This document shows, piece after piece, positions 30,706-38,657 of a stretch of DNA of 64,000 nt. Origin of the DNA: Pseudomonas quebecensis (GTDB lineage: Bacteria > Pseudomonadota > Gammaproteobacteria > Pseudomonadales > Pseudomonadaceae). Under the pieces are notes generated by a model. That model ran no database searches. It worked only from the letters and a program-made list of their open reading frames with translations, and had not been told where the DNA came from. The stretch lies in contig NZ_CP112866.1 in NCBI RefSeq assembly GCF_026410085.1, forward strand, positions 4,091,001-4,155,000, written 5' to 3'. Position 1 is the stretch's first letter, and the number at the start of each line of letters is the position of its first letter. The translations under genes and the position numbers were made by a program.

Positions 30706-30804
30706 TTACTTGCGTTTGGATTCGATGAAGAAGGAGTCTAGTCGCTGGAGTTTTACTGTCGTGCTCCGAGCGATGAAGTGAGCAACAGGAAAACTCGAAG
30801 CCAT
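30706..30804 (-). pseudogene. Possible remnant of a ParD-type antitoxin
   Basis: A 32-codon frame (MASSFPVAHFIARSTTVKLQ, then RLDSFFIESKRK) ends 4 bases before the disrupted toxin start. Its tail resembles the LDSFI-type C-terminus of ParD antitoxins, but the normal 50-60 residue N-terminal DNA-binding part is missing. It is too short for a functional antitoxin. The assignment rests on position and a short tail, so it is tentative. Confidence 0.35.
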
Positions 30805-30808
30805 TTCT

Positions 30809-30838
30809 TGACCGCTCCCATAAACGCAGGAACGGTCA
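30809..30838 (-). terminator. Hairpin after the DUF6124 gene
   Basis: A 10-bp stem with one G-T pair on the minus strand (TGACCGTTCC / GGAGCGGTCA) begins 13 bases after the DUF6124 stop codon. There is no following U run, so termination by this hairpin alone is uncertain. Confidence 0.4.
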
Positions 30839-30850
30839 GAGGGCTTGGCA

Positions 30851-31096
30851 TCAAACTGGTGCGACTTTCTCTAGCGCTTGGTCGACTAACAGACCGCCAA
30901 TCTCAACCAACTGGTGAATGGCCAATACCAGACTTCGCTGCGGACCTTCAAGGTCGAATGCCAGCATATTAGCCATTTCACGGGCGCTGTTCAGGGTTTC
31001 GCTGGCGTTAGCCAGTAAGGTTTCTGTGTCAGCTTCAGGCGTAACGCTAAATAGCGTCGAATCGGTGGGCGAGGGGTTGGGAGTGATTTTTTTCAT
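30851..31096 (-). CDS. DUF6124-family small protein
   Basis: 81 residues, function unknown. It starts MKKITPNPSPTDSTLFSV and continues with one long probable helix (TETLLANASETLNSAREMAN, then MLAFDLEGPQRSLVLAIHQL). This pattern is typical of the small, often multi-copy DUF6124/DUF3077 proteins of pseudomonads. An AGGAAC ribosome-binding site lies 7-8 bases before the ATG. The mRNA leader upstream appears to be strongly structured. Confidence 0.75.
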   Translation of the reverse strand: MKKITPNPSPTDSTLFSVTPEADTETLLANASETLNSAREMANMLAFDLEGPQRSLVLAIHQLVEIGGLLVDQALEKVAPV

Positions 31097-31114
31097 AGAT
31101 TAGTTCCTTAGTTA

Positions 31115-31225
31115 AGAAACCATCACCGCCTGCCGCCAAGCAGGTTGGGTGACGGATTGCACAAGGTTGGCGGACCGGCAAGGAACAACCCGGCACCCCG
31201 AAGGGTCCATGCGCAACCCGCCATG
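31115..31225 (-). ncRNA. Candidate structured 5' leader of the DUF6124 gene
   Basis: On the minus strand GGGTTGC (31219-31213) can pair with GCAATCC (31160-31154) to close a domain. Inside are at least two smaller stems, ACCC-TTCG-GGGT and GGTTG/CAACC. A third hairpin, CCTGC/GCAGG (31144-31129), lies nearer the start codon. The stretch has no convincing coding frame. A regulatory leader or a small RNA processed from the leader is plausible, but no known RNA family was recognised. Confidence 0.4.
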
Positions 31226-31443
31226 ACACAAGAATGCAAATGCAAAAAACGCCTGCAATCTTATAGGGGGGTTGTTGCGCTTCCTTGTTGGGCCGCCAAG
31301 CCCGCTAGCTGCATTTGCAGCGCCCGGTGAAAGTAAGCCACCGGACAAATCCAGCGCAACCCCGGCAAGTTGTCAGAAATTTCCGGTGTAGCAAACCCCC
31401 GTTTCCCAACTACATTAAAAAACTGCTACCCAAACCCCACGGT
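31226..31443. other. Non-coding region between the DUF6124 leader and the yebG promoter
   Basis: Divergent control region of about 220 bases. It contains several short G/C-rich inverted patches (for example CCGGTGAAAGTAAGCCACCGG near 31325-31345) and AAAACGCC/GGGGGG runs. I see no gene. The promoter for the minus-strand leader should be in its left half. Confidence 0.4.
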
Positions 31444-31476
31444 TTGGCTTACTCTTTTAGCTGTATATAAATACAG
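31444..31476 (+). promoter_or_regulatory. SOS promoter with LexA box upstream of yebG
   Basis: CTGTATATAAATACAG (31461-31476) is a perfect CTG-N10-CAG LexA site. It overlaps a predicted -10 TATAAA (31466-31471), with a -35 TTGGCT (31444-31449) at 16-base spacing. LexA bound here would block RNA polymerase directly. Confidence 0.9.
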
Positions 31477-31519
31477 TAGTCGCAAAAGACAACTATCGTG
31501 AAGGCATGTGAGGTGGTGA

Positions 31520-31780
31520 ATGGCCGTCGAAGTGGTATACCGCAGCAGCCGAGATCTGGAGCGTTTGTTCATGGATAAAGCCGAAGCTGACCGTCATGAC
31601 AAAATGCTTGAACTCGCTGAGTTGCTGGCAGAAGTGTTGCAAAAAGCCGTGCCGTCTCTGAGCGAGCAGCAGGTGGAGGAAGCCGGGATCTACATGGCGA
31701 AGAATCGCGATGTATTTGCCAAGGCCTTCAAGAGCCAGCCGGACGCGCTGTCCGAGTTGCTGAACGCGCCGGCGGAATAA
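31520..31780 (+). CDS. yebG: YebG-family SOS-induced protein
   Basis: 86 residues. The start MAVEVVYRSSRDLERLF and the segment DKAEADRHDKMLELAELLAE match E. coli YebG, a small DNA-damage-induced protein of unknown biochemical function. The C-terminal half is helical (EEAGIYMAKNRDVFAKAF). The LexA box directly upstream fits the known SOS control of yebG. It is a single gene closed by its own terminator. Confidence 0.9.
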   Translation: MAVEVVYRSSRDLERLFMDKAEADRHDKMLELAELLAEVLQKAVPSLSEQQVEEAGIYMAKNRDVFAKAFKSQPDALSELLNAPAE

Positions 31781-31794
31781 AGCCCGAATTGAAC

Positions 31795-31825
31795 AGGCCC
31801 TGAATCGTTGATTCAGGGCCTTTTT
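31795..31825 (+). terminator. Rho-independent terminator of yebG
   Basis: A 12-bp perfect stem (AGGCCCTGAATC / GATTCAGGGCCT) with a 3-base loop, followed by TTTT. It lies 14 bases past the yebG stop codon and may also end the convergent dehydrogenase gene. Confidence 0.93.
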
Positions 31826-31834
31826 AATAAGCGG

Positions 31835-32854
31835 TCATGGGTAGAGCAGACGCTCGGCCAGTTCATCGGCCACCCGCGCGGGTGAGCGTTTTTCGGCTTG
31901 GGCGTGGGCGTAGATTTCGGTCAGGCGTGTGGCAATGTTCGACAGGTGTGCCGTGATGGTGGGTAGCTCGGCGCCGCTGTGCTTGAGCGCGACGTAGATC
32001 AGGCCGCCGGAGTTGATCACATAGTCGGGCGCGTAAAGAATGCCGCGCCCCTCCAACTGATCGGCCACTTGCAGATTGGTCAGTTGCGCGCTGGCGGAAC
32101 CGGCCACGGCGGCGCAGCGCAGTTGGGCAACGCTCTGGCGATTGAACACGGCCCCCAGGCCACAGGGCGCCAGGATGTCGCAGGGCGTACTGAGCAACGC
32201 GTCGTTGGCAATGGGGTGCGCGCCGAATTGTTCCATGGCCAGTTGCACCTTGCCGTGATCGATGTCGCTCACCAGCAACTCGGCGCCGGCCGCGTGCAGT
32301 TGTTCGGCGAGGGCATAGCCGACGTTGCCCAGGCCCTGGATCGCCACGCGCAGGCTTTCGAGGTTATCGCTGCCCAGGCGCGCCATGGCCGTGGCGCGGA
32401 TGCCGGTAAACACGCCCATGGCGGCGTGGGGCGCAGGGTCGCCGGCGGCGCTGGTGCTGGTGACGAAGCGGGTCTGTTGAGCGATGCAATCCATGTCGGC
32501 CACCGAGGTGCCGCTGTCGATGGCGGTGATATAGCGACCGTCGAGTTGTTCCACGCAGCGCCCGAACGCTTCGAACAGCGCCGCACGGTTTTCCACATGA
32601 GCAGGCCGCAGGATCACTGCCGTGCCACCGCCCACCGGCAGGCCGGCCAGTGCTGCCTTGTAGCTCATGCCCTGGGCCAGGCGCGCGGCATCGGCCACGG
32701 CACTTTCGTCGTCGGGGTAGGCAAGGTAACGACAGCCGCCCAGGGCAGGCCCCAGGCGGCTGTTGTGAATGGCTATGACCGCCTTCAAGCCTGTCACCGG
32801 GTCGATGCTCAGGTGCAGCGATTCAAGGCGGGTGCTGTGCATGAGAGCAAACAT
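31835..32854 (-). CDS. Leucine dehydrogenase-like protein with altered catalytic lysine
   Basis: 339 residues of the Glu/Leu/Phe/Val dehydrogenase superfamily, which reversibly deaminates branched-chain amino acids with NAD. The N-terminal catalytic domain shows LGGCRYLAYPDDESAVADA and MSYKAALAGLPVGGGTAVI. The second domain has the Rossmann motif GLGNVGYALAEQL and APDYVINSGGLIYVA. The lysine of MSYK (residue 66) is present, but the catalytic lysine in the invariant GGGK motif is threonine (residue 78, codon ACG at 32623-32621, versus AAG). Twelve-residue spacing confirms the alignment. If real, amino-acid dehydrogenase activity should be lost or strongly reduced. Confidence 0.88.
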   Translation of the reverse strand: MFALMHSTRLESLHLSIDPVTGLKAVIAIHNSRLGPALGGCRYLAYPDDESAVADAARLAQGMSYKAALAGLPVGGGTAVILRPAHVENRAALFEAFGRCVEQLDGRYITAIDSGTSVADMDCIAQQTRFVTSTSAAGDPAPHAAMGVFTGIRATAMARLGSDNLESLRVAIQGLGNVGYALAEQLHAAGAELLVSDIDHGKVQLAMEQFGAHPIANDALLSTPCDILAPCGLGAVFNRQSVAQLRCAAVAGSASAQLTNLQVADQLEGRGILYAPDYVINSGGLIYVALKHSGAELPTITAHLSNIATRLTEIYAHAQAEKRSPARVADELAERLLYP

Positions 32855-33038
32855 CGTCGAGCTCCCGAATCACTTCTTGTGTCGCCAAGTATAGGCTCGC
32901 GGTAGAAAACTGCCGAAGCGCGCGGGAATAAGTCGTCCGATTTTGTAGGTTCTGCGACATAAGCCCGCAGGATCTTTCTTAAGTTACTGGACGAAAATTC
33001 CCAGCAAGGCTAAAACGGGGCATCCGCCGGAGAACGCA

Positions 33039-33842
33039 ATGAAGCCCCGCCAAGCCTTTTTCGCCTGCCTGGAACGCTCGCCCCCTGCACTGTTCGAGGC
33101 CGCGCTATGGATTGCCGCTGAACATGACGCAACCGTGCAACCGTTACAGATTCTGCAGGAACTGGGGTTGCTGCAACAGCAAGTGAGCGCAGGCATGCCC
33201 GTGCTGCCGGCGGATGAGCTGGGCCAACCACTGCTGCGGCGCATGAACGACCTGGGGTTTGCCCAGGATGACCTCACCCCCCTGCGCCCCGCGGCCGCAC
33301 TGTTGGATAAAGTCCTGCTGCGCAAACGCGGGCAGCCTCTGGCCGTAGGCTTGATCGCCATGGAGCTGGCGCGTCGCCTGCATCTTCCCATGGTCGGCGT
33401 GAATTTCCCTGGACACTTCCTGCTGCGGGTGCCCGGCGCCGACCATCTGCTGGACCCTTGCGGCGGTCGACGCCTGTACCCCAACGACTGTCGCGAACTG
33501 CTGCAACGCCAATATGGTCCCCATCTCAAACTACAGGCCCACCACCTGCTCACCGCAGAGCCACGGTTGATCCTGCAACGCTTGTCGCGCAACCTGCGCC
33601 AGTTGCACCTGGCCAATGACGATCCGCTGGCCGCGCTGATCGACGCCGAGCGCGTGCTGGAACTGGGCAACGCCAGCGCTGCGGACTACCTGGCGCGGGC
33701 CAGCCTGTATCAACGCCTGGACTGCCCCAACGCCGAACGCTTCGACCTGGAACATGCGCTGCTGCTCAGTGAAGACCCGATCCAACGCCTGCGCCTGACC
33801 GAGCGGTTGGGGCATTTGCCGCCCAACACGGTGGTGCATTGA
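33039..33842 (+). CDS. SirB1-family (transglutaminase-like) protein
   Basis: 267 residues. It matches the SirB1 family, with a transglutaminase-like N-terminal part and a helical, TPR-like C-terminal part. Recognisable segments are LLDKVLLRKRGQPLAVGLIA and GVNFPGHFLLRVPG, then LDPCGGRRLYPNDCRELL. The typical arrangement of catalytic Cys/His/Asp is not clearly conserved. The function is unknown; relatives often lie beside prmC or kdsA, which is not the case here. It has no visible operon partners. Confidence 0.82.
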   Translation: MKPRQAFFACLERSPPALFEAALWIAAEHDATVQPLQILQELGLLQQQVSAGMPVLPADELGQPLLRRMNDLGFAQDDLTPLRPAAALLDKVLLRKRGQPLAVGLIAMELARRLHLPMVGVNFPGHFLLRVPGADHLLDPCGGRRLYPNDCRELLQRQYGPHLKLQAHHLLTAEPRLILQRLSRNLRQLHLANDDPLAALIDAERVLELGNASAADYLARASLYQRLDCPNAERFDLEHALLLSEDPIQRLRLTERLGHLPPNTVVH

Positions 33843-33894
33843 CGGACGCTTTGGCTCTGGTTAAGACGCCAGTTTTGCGTGGTGAGCGCGCCCG

Positions 33895-35265
33895 TCAGTG
33901 ATTGACCGGCGTCTTGAGGATATCGCCATGCAACGGGTTCCTCGGCGTCCCGGCAGCCGGCGAGCGCACCTGGATAATCAATAACGCTGCCATCACCGCT
34001 GGAATAGCGCAGAAAAAGAAAATCTGCTGCACGGGCATGTGCAGCGCGAGCAACAGACTCCCTAATAATGGCCCAAGGATCGAACCGAAGCGCCCCACCC
34101 CCAACGCCCAGCCCGTGCCGGTGGCGCGCACATGGGCCGGGTAGAAGTTGCTGGCGAAGGCATTGAGGGTCAGTTGCCCGCCGATGATGCAGAAGCCGGC
34201 GGCAAACACGCATGCCACCAGGTAACGCGGATTGTCGTGGTTCAGGCCCAACAGTACGGTGCACAGCGCCGCAGCCAGCAGCACGCCAAAAAGCAGGCGC
34301 ACTTTGTTCTTAAGGCGGTCGGCAAACCAGGCCATGCCGATCGCACCGATGGTGCCGGCAAACAGGAACATCGACGTCACCAGGTTGGCTTGCTTAAGCG
34401 CCAGGCCACTTTCCAGCAGCAGCGACGGCAGCCAGCTGATCATGAAATACAGCAGGATCAGGCTGACAAAAAAGGTCGCCCAGATCAGCAAGGTCGGCCG
34501 CGCGTAACCGTGCCGAAACAACTCCACCACCGTCAGTTGACTGCCGCGTGTTTGCGCGTCGTCAGCCGCACTTGCCAGCGGCGGTTGCCAGTCGGGCAAC
34601 AGGCGTGCCGTAACCCGTTGCAAACGCCGATAGGGCGGCGCATCCCGCAGCAGACGCGGGAGGGATTCGGGCAGCAGCCAAACGAGGAATGGAAACAGCA
34701 GCAGCGGCGTGACGCCTCCGGCCAGGAACACCGCTTCCCAGCCGTAGTGCTCGATAAACCCCGCAGCCACGAACCCGCCCGCCGCGCCGCCGAACGAAAA
34801 GCCACAAGCGGCCAAGGTCACCATCAAGGTGCGCAGGCGCGGCGGCGAATAGTCTGACATCAACGCCATGGCACTGGGCATCGCGCCGCCCATGCCGATC
34901 CCGCAAATGAACCGCGCGGCCATCAGCGTGGTCAGCGAGTCGGCGAACACCATCAACACCGTGAGGCTGGCGTAGATCAGCACGCAGGCCAGCAGAACCC
35001 GCCGTACACCGAAGCGGTCCGCCAGCGGCGTTACCAACAGTGAACCGAGGGTCAGCCCCAGCAGGTTGGCACTGAACACCGGGCCGAACGCGGGCTTTTC
35101 CAGCCCCCAGTCCGCGGCCAGCGCCGGCACCACGTAGCCCAGCACCTGGGCATCGTAGCCGTCGGTCACCAGCAGTAACGCCAGCAACAGGAGGATCAGC
35201 CACTGGTAGCGCGACACCGGACGGGCGTCGAGTGCCGCGCGAAAGCTGGCAATCTGAGAGTGCAT
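33895..35265 (-). CDS. MFS aromatic acid:H+ symporter (AAHS family)
   Basis: 456 residues with 12 predicted membrane helices. The family motif DGYD lies in the first helix (LLVTDGYDAQVLGYVVPAL), and the loop 2-3 motif appears as LADRFGVRRVLLA. AAHS members import aromatic acids such as 4-hydroxybenzoate, and the gene is last in the hmgA-fahA-maiA operon. The substrate is therefore probably homogentisate, hydroxyphenylpyruvate or a related acid; this is inference. I chose the ATG at 35265 (MHSQIASFRAALDARP), 42 bases after maiA; a GTG further upstream is less likely. Confidence 0.88.
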   Translation of the reverse strand: MHSQIASFRAALDARPVSRYQWLILLLLALLLVTDGYDAQVLGYVVPALAADWGLEKPAFGPVFSANLLGLTLGSLLVTPLADRFGVRRVLLACVLIYASLTVLMVFADSLTTLMAARFICGIGMGGAMPSAMALMSDYSPPRLRTLMVTLAACGFSFGGAAGGFVAAGFIEHYGWEAVFLAGGVTPLLLFPFLVWLLPESLPRLLRDAPPYRRLQRVTARLLPDWQPPLASAADDAQTRGSQLTVVELFRHGYARPTLLIWATFFVSLILLYFMISWLPSLLLESGLALKQANLVTSMFLFAGTIGAIGMAWFADRLKNKVRLLFGVLLAAALCTVLLGLNHDNPRYLVACVFAAGFCIIGGQLTLNAFASNFYPAHVRATGTGWALGVGRFGSILGPLLGSLLLALHMPVQQIFFFCAIPAVMAALLIIQVRSPAAGTPRNPLHGDILKTPVNH

Positions 35266-35307
35266 CGCAAGGTACCTGTTTATTTTTATGGGTGTCACAC
35301 AACGGAT

Positions 35308-35952
35308 TTACGAAGCGTCAGGGGTATCCGGTTGGTTGGCGGGATGGGCCTGGATAAACGCCGGATGCTCCTTCGCCAACGCCGCAACCCTGCCGATACG
35401 CGGATAATCGGCCAGCGACACCTTGAACCGCTCGGCCGCGTACAACTGCGGGATCAGAAACACATCGGCCATGCCCGGCTGCTCGCCAAAACAGAACCCT
35501 TCAGCACCGATCAACTGCTCCACCGCGCCCAGCCCCTGGCTGATCCAGTGCTCGATCCACGTCAGTACCTGCCCTTCGTCATGCCCCCTTTGACGCAGGA
35601 GGTTCTGGGTACTGGAGTTGTGCAGCGGGTGGATATCACAGCCGATGATCGACGCCACGGCGCGCTCGTGGGCACGGGTCGCCAGGTCTTTGCTCAGCAG
35701 CGGCACGTGTGGATAACGTTCCTCGAGGTATTCGATGATCGCCGGCGACTGGATCAACAGATCGCCGTCGTCAGTGCGCAGGGCCGGCACGCGACCCTGT
35801 GGGTTAATCGCCAGGTACTCCGGCTGACGGTTGGCGCCCCCTGCCGGCACCAGCAGGTTGACCGGCACCGCTGTGAACGCCAGGCCTTTGAGGGCCAGGG
35901 CGATACGCACCCGGTACGACGAAGTGGAGCGGTAGTACGTATAGAGTTCCAT
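35308..35952 (-). CDS. maiA: Maleylacetoacetate isomerase
   Basis: Glutathione-dependent zeta-class GST-fold enzyme that isomerises maleylacetoacetate to fumarylacetoacetate, the middle step of homogentisate degradation. 214 residues. The N-terminal thioredoxin-like domain begins MELYTYYRSTSSYRVRIALA with the active-site serine motif. The segment IGCDIHPLHNSSTQNLLRQ and the C-terminal helical domain follow. I chose the ATG at 35952, 11 bases after the fahA stop codon. It is an operon member. Confidence 0.95.
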   Translation of the reverse strand: MELYTYYRSTSSYRVRIALALKGLAFTAVPVNLLVPAGGANRQPEYLAINPQGRVPALRTDDGDLLIQSPAIIEYLEERYPHVPLLSKDLATRAHERAVASIIGCDIHPLHNSSTQNLLRQRGHDEGQVLTWIEHWISQGLGAVEQLIGAEGFCFGEQPGMADVFLIPQLYAAERFKVSLADYPRIGRVAALAKEHPAFIQAHPANQPDTPDAS

Positions 35953-35963
35953 CCCCTGCCCCC

Positions 35964-37250
35964 TCAGCGCGCCGCAACCACGGTGCCACGGCATTCGCCG
36001 AAACCGATGGAGGCGTAGCCATCTCGCGTGCAGCGCGCGCGCAGGATGATTTCATCGCCATCTTCCAGGAATTTACGCACTTCGCCGGACGCCAATTCGA
36101 TCACTTTCTTACCGCCTTCGGTGATCTCCAGCAGGCTGCCGAGCTGGCCCGCTTCGGGCCCGGACAAGGTGCCGGAACCGAACAGATCGCCGGGCTGCAT
36201 CTGGCAACCGTTGACGCTGTGGTGGGCCACCAACTGCGCGACGGTCCAGTACATATGCAGGCTGTTGCTCAGGGCCAGGCGATGGGCCGGCAGGTTTTGC
36301 TCGCGCATGGCGGCAGTGCTGAGCAGCACTTCCAGTTCGATATCCAGAGCACCGCCGGCCTGGTCGCGTTGATCCAGCAAGTACGGCAGCGGTTGCGGAT
36401 CGCCTGCGGGACGTAGCGGTTGAGCCTTGCGGAACGGCGCCAGCGCTTCGGCCGTGACCACCCACGGCGAGACGGTGGTGATAAAACTTTTCGACAGGAA
36501 CGGCCCCAGCGGCTGGTATTCCCACGCCTGGATATCCCGCGCCGACCAGTCGTTGAGCAAACAGAAACCGGCGATATGCTCGGCCGCGTCACCGATGGCG
36601 ATCGCTTCGCCCATGGTGTTGCCCTGGCCGATCCAGATGCCCAGTTCCAACTCGTAGTCCAACCGCGCACAGGGGCCGAAGGTGGGCTCGGTCTGGCCGG
36701 CAGGCAGGGTCTGGCCTTTGGGGCGACGCACCTCGACGCCCGAGGGGCGAACGGTGGAGGCGCGGCCGTGATAGCCGATCGGTACGTACTTGTAATTGGG
36801 CAGCAACGGGTTGTCGGGACGGAACAGTTTGCCGACGTTCTGCGCGTGCTCGATGCCAACGTAGAAGTCGGTGTAGTCACCGATTTTCGCCGGCAAGTGC
36901 AGCTGGCAATCAGCAGCGCGGTGCAGCACCTGCGCCTCACGGGCTTGCAGTGGGCTGCCCTCGGCCAGCAGTTCCAGCAGGCGCTCGCGCAATGCTACGC
37001 GGGGGCCACGCCCCAGGGCGAACAACCCGTTCAACTGGCCGCCGGCAGTCGCTTGCACCGCACGGCGGGCCTCGCCGTCGAACGCGTCCAACGCCGCGTG
37101 CAGATCGAGGATGCAATCCCCAATCGCCACGCCGCTGCGCGGGGCCGCGTGGTTGAGGCTGAAGATGCCCAGCGGCAGGTTCTGCAGCGGGAAGTCCGCG
37201 TGACCGTTGGCGGACGCTACCCAACTGCGGGCAAGGGTGGGCTGAGTCAT
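35964..37250 (-). CDS. fahA: Fumarylacetoacetase
   Basis: Hydrolyses fumarylacetoacetate to fumarate and acetoacetate, the last step of tyrosine/phenylalanine breakdown. 428 residues, standard. An N-terminal SH3-like domain is followed by the catalytic FAH fold, with YTDFYVGIEHAQNVGKLFRP and VPIGYHGRASTVRPSG, and metal-binding acidic residues in LDYELELGIWIG. Only 3 bases separate it from hmgA, so the two are tightly coupled. Confidence 0.97.
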   Translation of the reverse strand: MTQPTLARSWVASANGHADFPLQNLPLGIFSLNHAAPRSGVAIGDCILDLHAALDAFDGEARRAVQATAGGQLNGLFALGRGPRVALRERLLELLAEGSPLQAREAQVLHRAADCQLHLPAKIGDYTDFYVGIEHAQNVGKLFRPDNPLLPNYKYVPIGYHGRASTVRPSGVEVRRPKGQTLPAGQTEPTFGPCARLDYELELGIWIGQGNTMGEAIAIGDAAEHIAGFCLLNDWSARDIQAWEYQPLGPFLSKSFITTVSPWVVTAEALAPFRKAQPLRPAGDPQPLPYLLDQRDQAGGALDIELEVLLSTAAMREQNLPAHRLALSNSLHMYWTVAQLVAHHSVNGCQMQPGDLFGSGTLSGPEAGQLGSLLEITEGGKKVIELASGEVRKFLEDGDEIILRARCTRDGYASIGFGECRGTVVAAR

Positions 37251-37253
37251 GGG

Positions 37254-38537
37254 TTATCTCCGATTCGGGTTGAAGGTGACGGGCAGCGAGGCCCAGCACG
37301 CGTCGTAGGCAGGTTGCAGTTGCGGGCAGTCCAGGGCGAACCGGGTGGGACGCAGCACTTGGCTGGTCTCGAACATGAAGGCCATGGTGTTATCGATCTT
37401 GTGCGGCGCCAGTTCCACGTTGATGGCCTTGGTGCAGGTCTCGCCATCCGGGCCGTGGGCGCTCATGCAGCTGTGCAATGACGCACCGCCGGGCAGAAAG
37501 CCCTCGGCCTTGGCGTCGTAGGCGCCCTGGATCAAGCCCATGTATTCGTTCATCAGGTTGCGATGAAACCACGGCGGACGGAAGGTGTTCTCGGCCACCA
37601 TCCAGCGCGGCGGGAAGATCACGAAGTCGAGGTTGGCCAGGCCGTGCACGCTGGTGGGCGAGGTCAACACGGTGAAGATCGACGGGTCCGGGTGATCGAA
37701 ACTGACGGTGCCGATGGTATTGAAGCGGCGCAGGTCGTATTTGTAGGGCACGTTGTTGCCGTGCCAGGCCACAACGTTCAGCGGTGAATGATCGAGTTCG
37801 CAGGCCCACAGTTCGCCGAGGAACTTCTGCACCAGGGTGGTCGGTTGCCGCAGGTCTTCGTAATGGGCGACGGGGCTGAGGAAGTCCCGCGGGTTGGCCA
37901 GGCCGTTGCTGCCGATGGGCCCCAGGTCCGGCAGGCGCAGCGGCGCGCCGTGGTTTTCGGCGATATAGCCGCGCGCCTGGGCATCCAGCAGTTCGACCCG
38001 GAATTTAAGGCCGCGCGGCAGCACGACGATTTCCAGCGGCTCGACCTCAAGCACGCCCAGTTCAGTGACGAGGCGCAGGCGGCCGTGCTCGGGGACGATC
38101 AACCATTCGCCGTCGGCGTTGAAGAACACCCGCTCCATGGAGCGGTTGGCGCGGTAGTGATGAATGCTGATGCCTGAAGGTTTTTCCGACGCCGAGTTGG
38201 CGACCATGGCGACGAGCCCGTCGATAAAATCGGTCGGCTCGCTGGGCATATCCAGCGGGTTCCAGCGCAGCCGATTGGGTGTCACCGCGCCCAGCGGACC
38301 GCCGGCCAACTGCCGCTCCAGTTTGGCGAACGCCGGGTGATTGGCCGACGGCTGGATGCGGTACAACCAGGTTCGCCGGGCTTCGCTGCGGGCCATGGTG
38401 AACGCGGTGCCGGAGAACAGCTCGGTGTACAGGCCGTAGGGTGCTTTTTGCGGGGAGTTCTGGCCGACCGGCAAGGCGCCGGGCAGGGCTTCGCTGGCAA
38501 ATTCATTGCCGAAGCCCGACAGGTATTCGAGGGTCAT
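37254..38537 (-). CDS. hmgA: Homogentisate 1,2-dioxygenase
   Basis: Iron-dependent enzyme that opens the ring of homogentisate to give maleylacetoacetate. 427 residues. The N-terminal part ([20 protein letters not shown]) and the iron-site region ([19 protein letters not shown], then [10 protein letters not shown]) are family hallmarks. It is the first gene of the hmgA-fahA-maiA-transporter operon. The 120-base gap to the divergent hmgR holds an operator palindrome and a Crc/Hfq-type leader motif, so induction by substrate and catabolite repression are both expected. Confidence 0.98.
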   Translation of the reverse strand: MTLEYLSGFGNEFASEALPGALPVGQNSPQKAPYGLYTELFSGTAFTMARSEARRTWLYRIQPSANHPAFAKLERQLAGGPLGAVTPNRLRWNPLDMPSEPTDFIDGLVAMVANSASEKPSGISIHHYRANRSMERVFFNADGEWLIVPEHGRLRLVTELGVLEVEPLEIVVLPRGLKFRVELLDAQARGYIAENHGAPLRLPDLGPIGSNGLANPRDFLSPVAHYEDLRQPTTLVQKFLGELWACELDHSPLNVVAWHGNNVPYKYDLRRFNTIGTVSFDHPDPSIFTVLTSPTSVHGLANLDFVIFPPRWMVAENTFRPPWFHRNLMNEYMGLIQGAYDAKAEGFLPGGASLHSCMSAHGPDGETCTKAINVELAPHKIDNTMAFMFETSQVLRPTRFALDCPQLQPAYDACWASLPVTFNPNRR

Positions 38538-38558
38538 GGATCGTCCTCTGTGCGGAAG

Positions 38559-38566
38559 TTGTTTTT
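38559..38566 (-). promoter_or_regulatory. Crc/Hfq catabolite-repression motif in the hmgA leader
   Basis: AAAAACAA on the minus strand fits the AANAANAA motif that Hfq/Crc bind to block translation in Pseudomonas. It lies 22-29 bases upstream of the hmgA ATG. Carbon-catabolite control of hmgA is known in P. putida. Confidence 0.6.
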
Positions 38567-38578
38567 ATCGTAATCCAG

Positions 38579-38593
38579 TTACGCATAACGTAA
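38579..38593. promoter_or_regulatory. Candidate HmgR operator
   Basis: TTACG-CATAA-CGTAA is a perfect 5-5-5 palindrome. On the minus strand it overlaps the spacer of a possible hmgA promoter (ATTACG ... TACGAT at 38575-38570), so a bound IclR-type repressor would block it. Confidence 0.65.
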
Positions 38594-38657
38594 TTTGATC
38601 GCTATCGAGCGTCAAGCTATAAAGACGCCCATTCATCTTTCGGAACCCCGCCTCTCC

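Noticed and set aside
30517..30741. Plus-strand frame opposite the ParE-type toxin
   Set aside because: The minus strand reads as a clear ParE core; the plus-strand product matches nothing.
31112..31348. 78-codon minus-strand open frame upstream of the DUF6124 gene
   Set aside because: It runs through the proposed leader stems, has no convincing ribosome-binding site or family resemblance, and stem-pairing explains the sequence better.
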